The position numbers were made by a program, and so were the translations under genes. From Clostridia bacterium (lineage in GTDB: Bacteria; Bacillota; Clostridia; Christensenellales; Aristaeellaceae), in the NCBI GenBank assembly GCA_016296675.1, contig JAEDIV010000110.1:1-8754 (forward strand): a DNA stretch of 8,754 bases, read 5' to 3'. Positions 7,472 through 8,754 of the stretch are shown here, one piece after another. Below the pieces are notes generated by a model. It was not told where the DNA came from. It was given only the letters and a program-made list of their open reading frames with translations, and did no database searches. Every line of letters starts with the position of its first letter. Position 1 is the stretch's first letter.

Positions 7472-7510
7472 AAATTTCCCCGGCCGCTAAAAAGCAGACG
7501 GGGAAATTTT
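7472..7510 (+). terminator. Hairpin after the cytoplasmic GH51 (terminator or attenuator)
   Basis: A perfect 10-bp stem pairs AAATTTCCCC (7472-7481) with GGGGAAATTT (7500-7509). The 18-base loop can form a small inner GCT/AGC stem. The right arm itself ends in T's, giving TTTT at 7507-7510 and then CT. The A/T half of the stem and the short T-run make it weaker than the terminator at 2992, and partial read-through into the next two genes is plausible. No clear separate promoter was seen between it and 7527. Confidence 0.7.
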
Positions 7511-7526
7511 CTAAACTGAGGGATTT

Positions 7527-7931
7527 ATGAAACGGATATTTTCGGTGCATGTTCATATAAGGGATACCCATACGCTCAAAAGTGAATTGGGTCAAATCAA
7601 TATGATTGTTTTTGACGGCTATGTTGATGCGCCGTTTTTCAAGGGCGAGATTTCAAGCGGAGCATGCGATACGCAGAAATATTTGTCCGGTCAACCGGGA
7701 ATGCTTTCAGCAAGATATATGCTTAGGGGCAAGGACGATGAAGGAAAAGAGACGATTTTGTTCATTGAGAACAATGCCCGGCTGAATTCGGACGGCAGGT
7801 GGCAAACCGTTCCGTGGATTATGACGGACAATCCGCGTCTTCAGTGGCTGTCGCAGCTTCAAATGAACGGAGAAATCGAAGAAACGAACGGCGGAGTTCT
7901 CATTCACTTTTATACGGAGGAAAAAGCATGA
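7527..7931 (+). CDS. DUF3237-family small protein
   Basis: This is a 134-residue protein without signal peptide or membrane segment, so cytoplasmic. It resembles the DUF3237 family (PF11578), small beta-barrel proteins with no settled biochemical role. Supporting features are an FKGEISSGACDTQ segment (38-50), LSARYMLRG (60-68) followed by an acidic turn and ETILFIENNAR (75-85), and a C-terminal DNPRLQWLSQLQMNG block (101-115) ending in a beta strand, GGVLIHFY (122-129). The start follows GAGGG (7518-7522) by only four bases. Its stop overlaps the esterase start by ATGA, so the two are translationally coupled and probably act on the same substrate. Family assignment rests on recognised pattern and length, and no catalytic residue can be named. 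A carbohydrate- or ester-ligand role is inference from the neighbour. Confidence 0.75.
   Translation: MKRIFSVHVHIRDTHTLKSELGQINMIVFDGYVDAPFFKGEISSGACDTQKYLSGQPGMLSARYMLRGKDDEGKETILFIENNARLNSDGRWQTVPWIMTDNPRLQWLSQLQMNGEIEETNGGVLIHFYTEEKA
7916..7920 (+). promoter_or_regulatory. Ribosome binding site fixing the esterase start
   Basis: GGAGG sits seven bases before ATG 7928. It argues against the in-frame ATG at 7799, which would add 43 residues fully overlapping the DUF3237 gene in another frame and carrying no recognisable domain. Confidence 0.85.
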
Positions 7932-8668
7932 ACAAAAAGAGAATTTTCCACCATGAAAGAAGCACGCTGTTCAAATGTTCCATACCAGAGGGCAACGGAC
8001 CGTTTCCAATCGTGATATTCAGCCATGGATATAACGGATGCATGGATGATTTTGATCATGAACAGGAATTGCTTTTGAAAAACGGAATTGCATCCTGCGC
8101 GCTTACATTCTCCGGCGGAAGCACAAGGGACAAAAGCGGATATCCGACTACGAGCATGACGCTTGTCACCGAGAAGGAAGATCTGCTTTCTCTGATCAGG
8201 TGGGCGGAGGAACAGGATCAGATTGATAGAAGCAGCATTTTCCTCTTCGGCGGCAGCATGGGCGGCCTGGTTTCTTGCCTTGCAGCGAATGAAGCGAAAG
8301 ATAAGATCAGGGCAATGATGCTTCTTTTTCCCGCGCTTTGTATCGTGGATGACTGGAACGAACGGTTTCGGGATATACGCGATATACCGGATGAAATGAT
8401 GTTTTGGAATCTGCTTCTGGGTAAAAACTTCTTCCTGTCGATACGAAATATGGATGTTTACGATATGCTTTCAAAAATGGCTGTAAATACGCTTATTTTC
8501 CACGGCGACAAAGATCCGATTGTTCCCCTTGCATACAGCGAAAAAGCCGAAAAGACGCTAAAGAACGCGAAATTGATCGTGTTCGAGAATGAGGGACATG
8601 GATTCAGTCAGGAAGCGGGAAAAAGAATGAATGAAATGATGCTGGCTTTTTTGAAAGAACACCTATAA
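7928..8668 (+). CDS. Alpha/beta hydrolase, probable carbohydrate ester esterase (feruloyl/cinnamoyl or acetyl type)
   Basis: This is a 246-residue alpha/beta-hydrolase without signal peptide, thus cytoplasmic. The oxyanion-loop motif HGYNG is at 33-37. An FSGGSTRDKS segment follows at 61-70. The nucleophile elbow is GGSMGG with S110, the acid is probably D196 in HGDKDPIVP, and the catalytic histidine is H224 in EGHGF. Length, order of motifs and the possible cap insert at about 140-180 resemble small cinnamoyl/feruloyl esterases (LJ0536, Est1E) and related BAAT/dienelactone-hydrolase-like enzymes. Next to arabinofuranosidases, removal of ferulate or acetate from imported arabino-oligosaccharides is a reasonable role, because ferulate is carried on arabinose side chains. 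The substrate is inferred. A deacylase on other esters is possible. The start is set by GGAGG and the ATGA overlap with the DUF3237 gene. Confidence 0.85.
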   Translation: MNKKRIFHHERSTLFKCSIPEGNGPFPIVIFSHGYNGCMDDFDHEQELLLKNGIASCALTFSGGSTRDKSGYPTTSMTLVTEKEDLLSLIRWAEEQDQIDRSSIFLFGGSMGGLVSCLAANEAKDKIRAMMLLFPALCIVDDWNERFRDIRDIPDEMMFWNLLLGKNFFLSIRNMDVYDMLSKMAVNTLIFHGDKDPIVPLAYSEKAEKTLKNAKLIVFENEGHGFSQEAGKRMNEMMLAFLKEHL

Positions 8669-8698
8669 AGAAAAACGTCTGCCTGTTTCGGCAGACGT
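8667..8698 (-). terminator. Hairpin with T-tract on the minus strand only
   Basis: A perfect 9-bp stem (8675-8683 with 8690-8698) surrounds a six-base loop, right after the esterase stop. On the + strand it is followed by AAGATCATC with no T-run, but it is preceded by AAAGAAAA, which reads TTTTCTTT after the stem on the minus strand. It therefore fits a terminator for leftward transcription, or a 3'-end-stabilising hairpin for the + strand mRNA. Confidence 0.55.
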
Positions 8699-8728
8699 AA
8701 GATCATCAACAAACCTCCGGGAGAGGTA

Positions 8729-8754
8729 TGGAGAGGGAGCACACTTCCTCTCCA
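8729..8754 (+). terminator. Stem-loop at the right window edge, possible terminator (T-tract not visible)
   Basis: An 11-bp stem with one G-U pair joins TGGAGAGGGAG (8729-8739) to CTTCCTCTCCA (8744-8754) around the loop CACA. The structure is strong. The bases that would show a T-tract lie beyond the window, so its role as the operon's + strand terminator is unproven. Confidence 0.5.

Noticed and set aside
6009..7595. Minus-strand open frame of 528 codons opposite the cytoplasmic GH51 gene
   Set aside because: The + strand has unambiguous GH51 catalytic motifs, length and ribosome binding site. The antisense frame has no recognisable domain and results from the codon bias of the real gene.
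7799..7927. In-frame upstream extension of the esterase
   Set aside because: It overlaps the DUF3237 coding region entirely, has Arg/Ser-rich nonsense-like content, and a good GGAGG serves ATG 7928.
8608..8706. Minus-strand 32-codon frame with a GGAGG-like site (complement of 8714-8718) before its ATG
   Set aside because: It runs through the hairpin at 8675-8698 and the esterase 3' end, has no motif, and is of a size expected by chance.

Overview
This window holds part of a hemicellulose or pectin side-chain (L-arabinose polymer) utilisation locus. Every convincing gene is on the + strand. Strong AGGAGG-type ribosome binding sites, ATGA stop/start overlaps, Rho-independent terminators and short Sec signals (basic MKK start, hydrophobic core, AEE after the cleavage site) suggest a Clostridia-like Bacillota, perhaps a gut or other plant-fibre degrader. 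A Christensenellales-type relative is possible, but this is inference and the sequence alone cannot settle the taxon. No rRNA, tRNA, CRISPR array or mobile element was seen.

Region 1 (1-3025) is an ABC sugar importer: the C-terminal half of a MalF-type permease (cut by the left edge), a complete MalG-type permease overlapping it by ATGA, and a secreted solute-binding protein with its own strong ribosome binding site. It ends at a clear Rho-independent terminator (2992-3025). No ATPase gene is present, so the transporter probably uses a shared MsmX-type ATPase or one encoded outside the window.

Region 2 (3026-7510) starts with its own promoter and carries an ArsR-like one-component regulator with a large C-terminal domain. 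It overlaps by ATGA a signal-peptide-bearing GH51 alpha-L-arabinofuranosidase, which is followed 17 nt later by a second GH51 enzyme without a signal peptide (AbfA type, cytoplasmic). A hairpin resembling a terminator or attenuator follows.

Region 3 (7511-8754) has a small DUF3237-family protein overlapping by ATGA an alpha/beta hydrolase of the cinnamoyl/feruloyl or acetyl esterase type. Two more hairpins close the window.

The working model is as follows. The exported GH51 trims arabinofuranosyl residues outside the membrane, the ABC importer takes up arabinose or arabino-oligosaccharides, and the cytoplasmic GH51 completes their cleavage. The esterase may strip ester groups (ferulate or acetate) from imported oligosaccharides, and the ArsR-like protein probably senses an intermediate and controls the cluster. 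The layout resembles the araNPQ-abfA arrangement of Bacillus subtilis in content, but the regulator is different. Nothing here is certainly a new system. The least understood parts are the regulator's C-terminal domain and the DUF3237-esterase pair.
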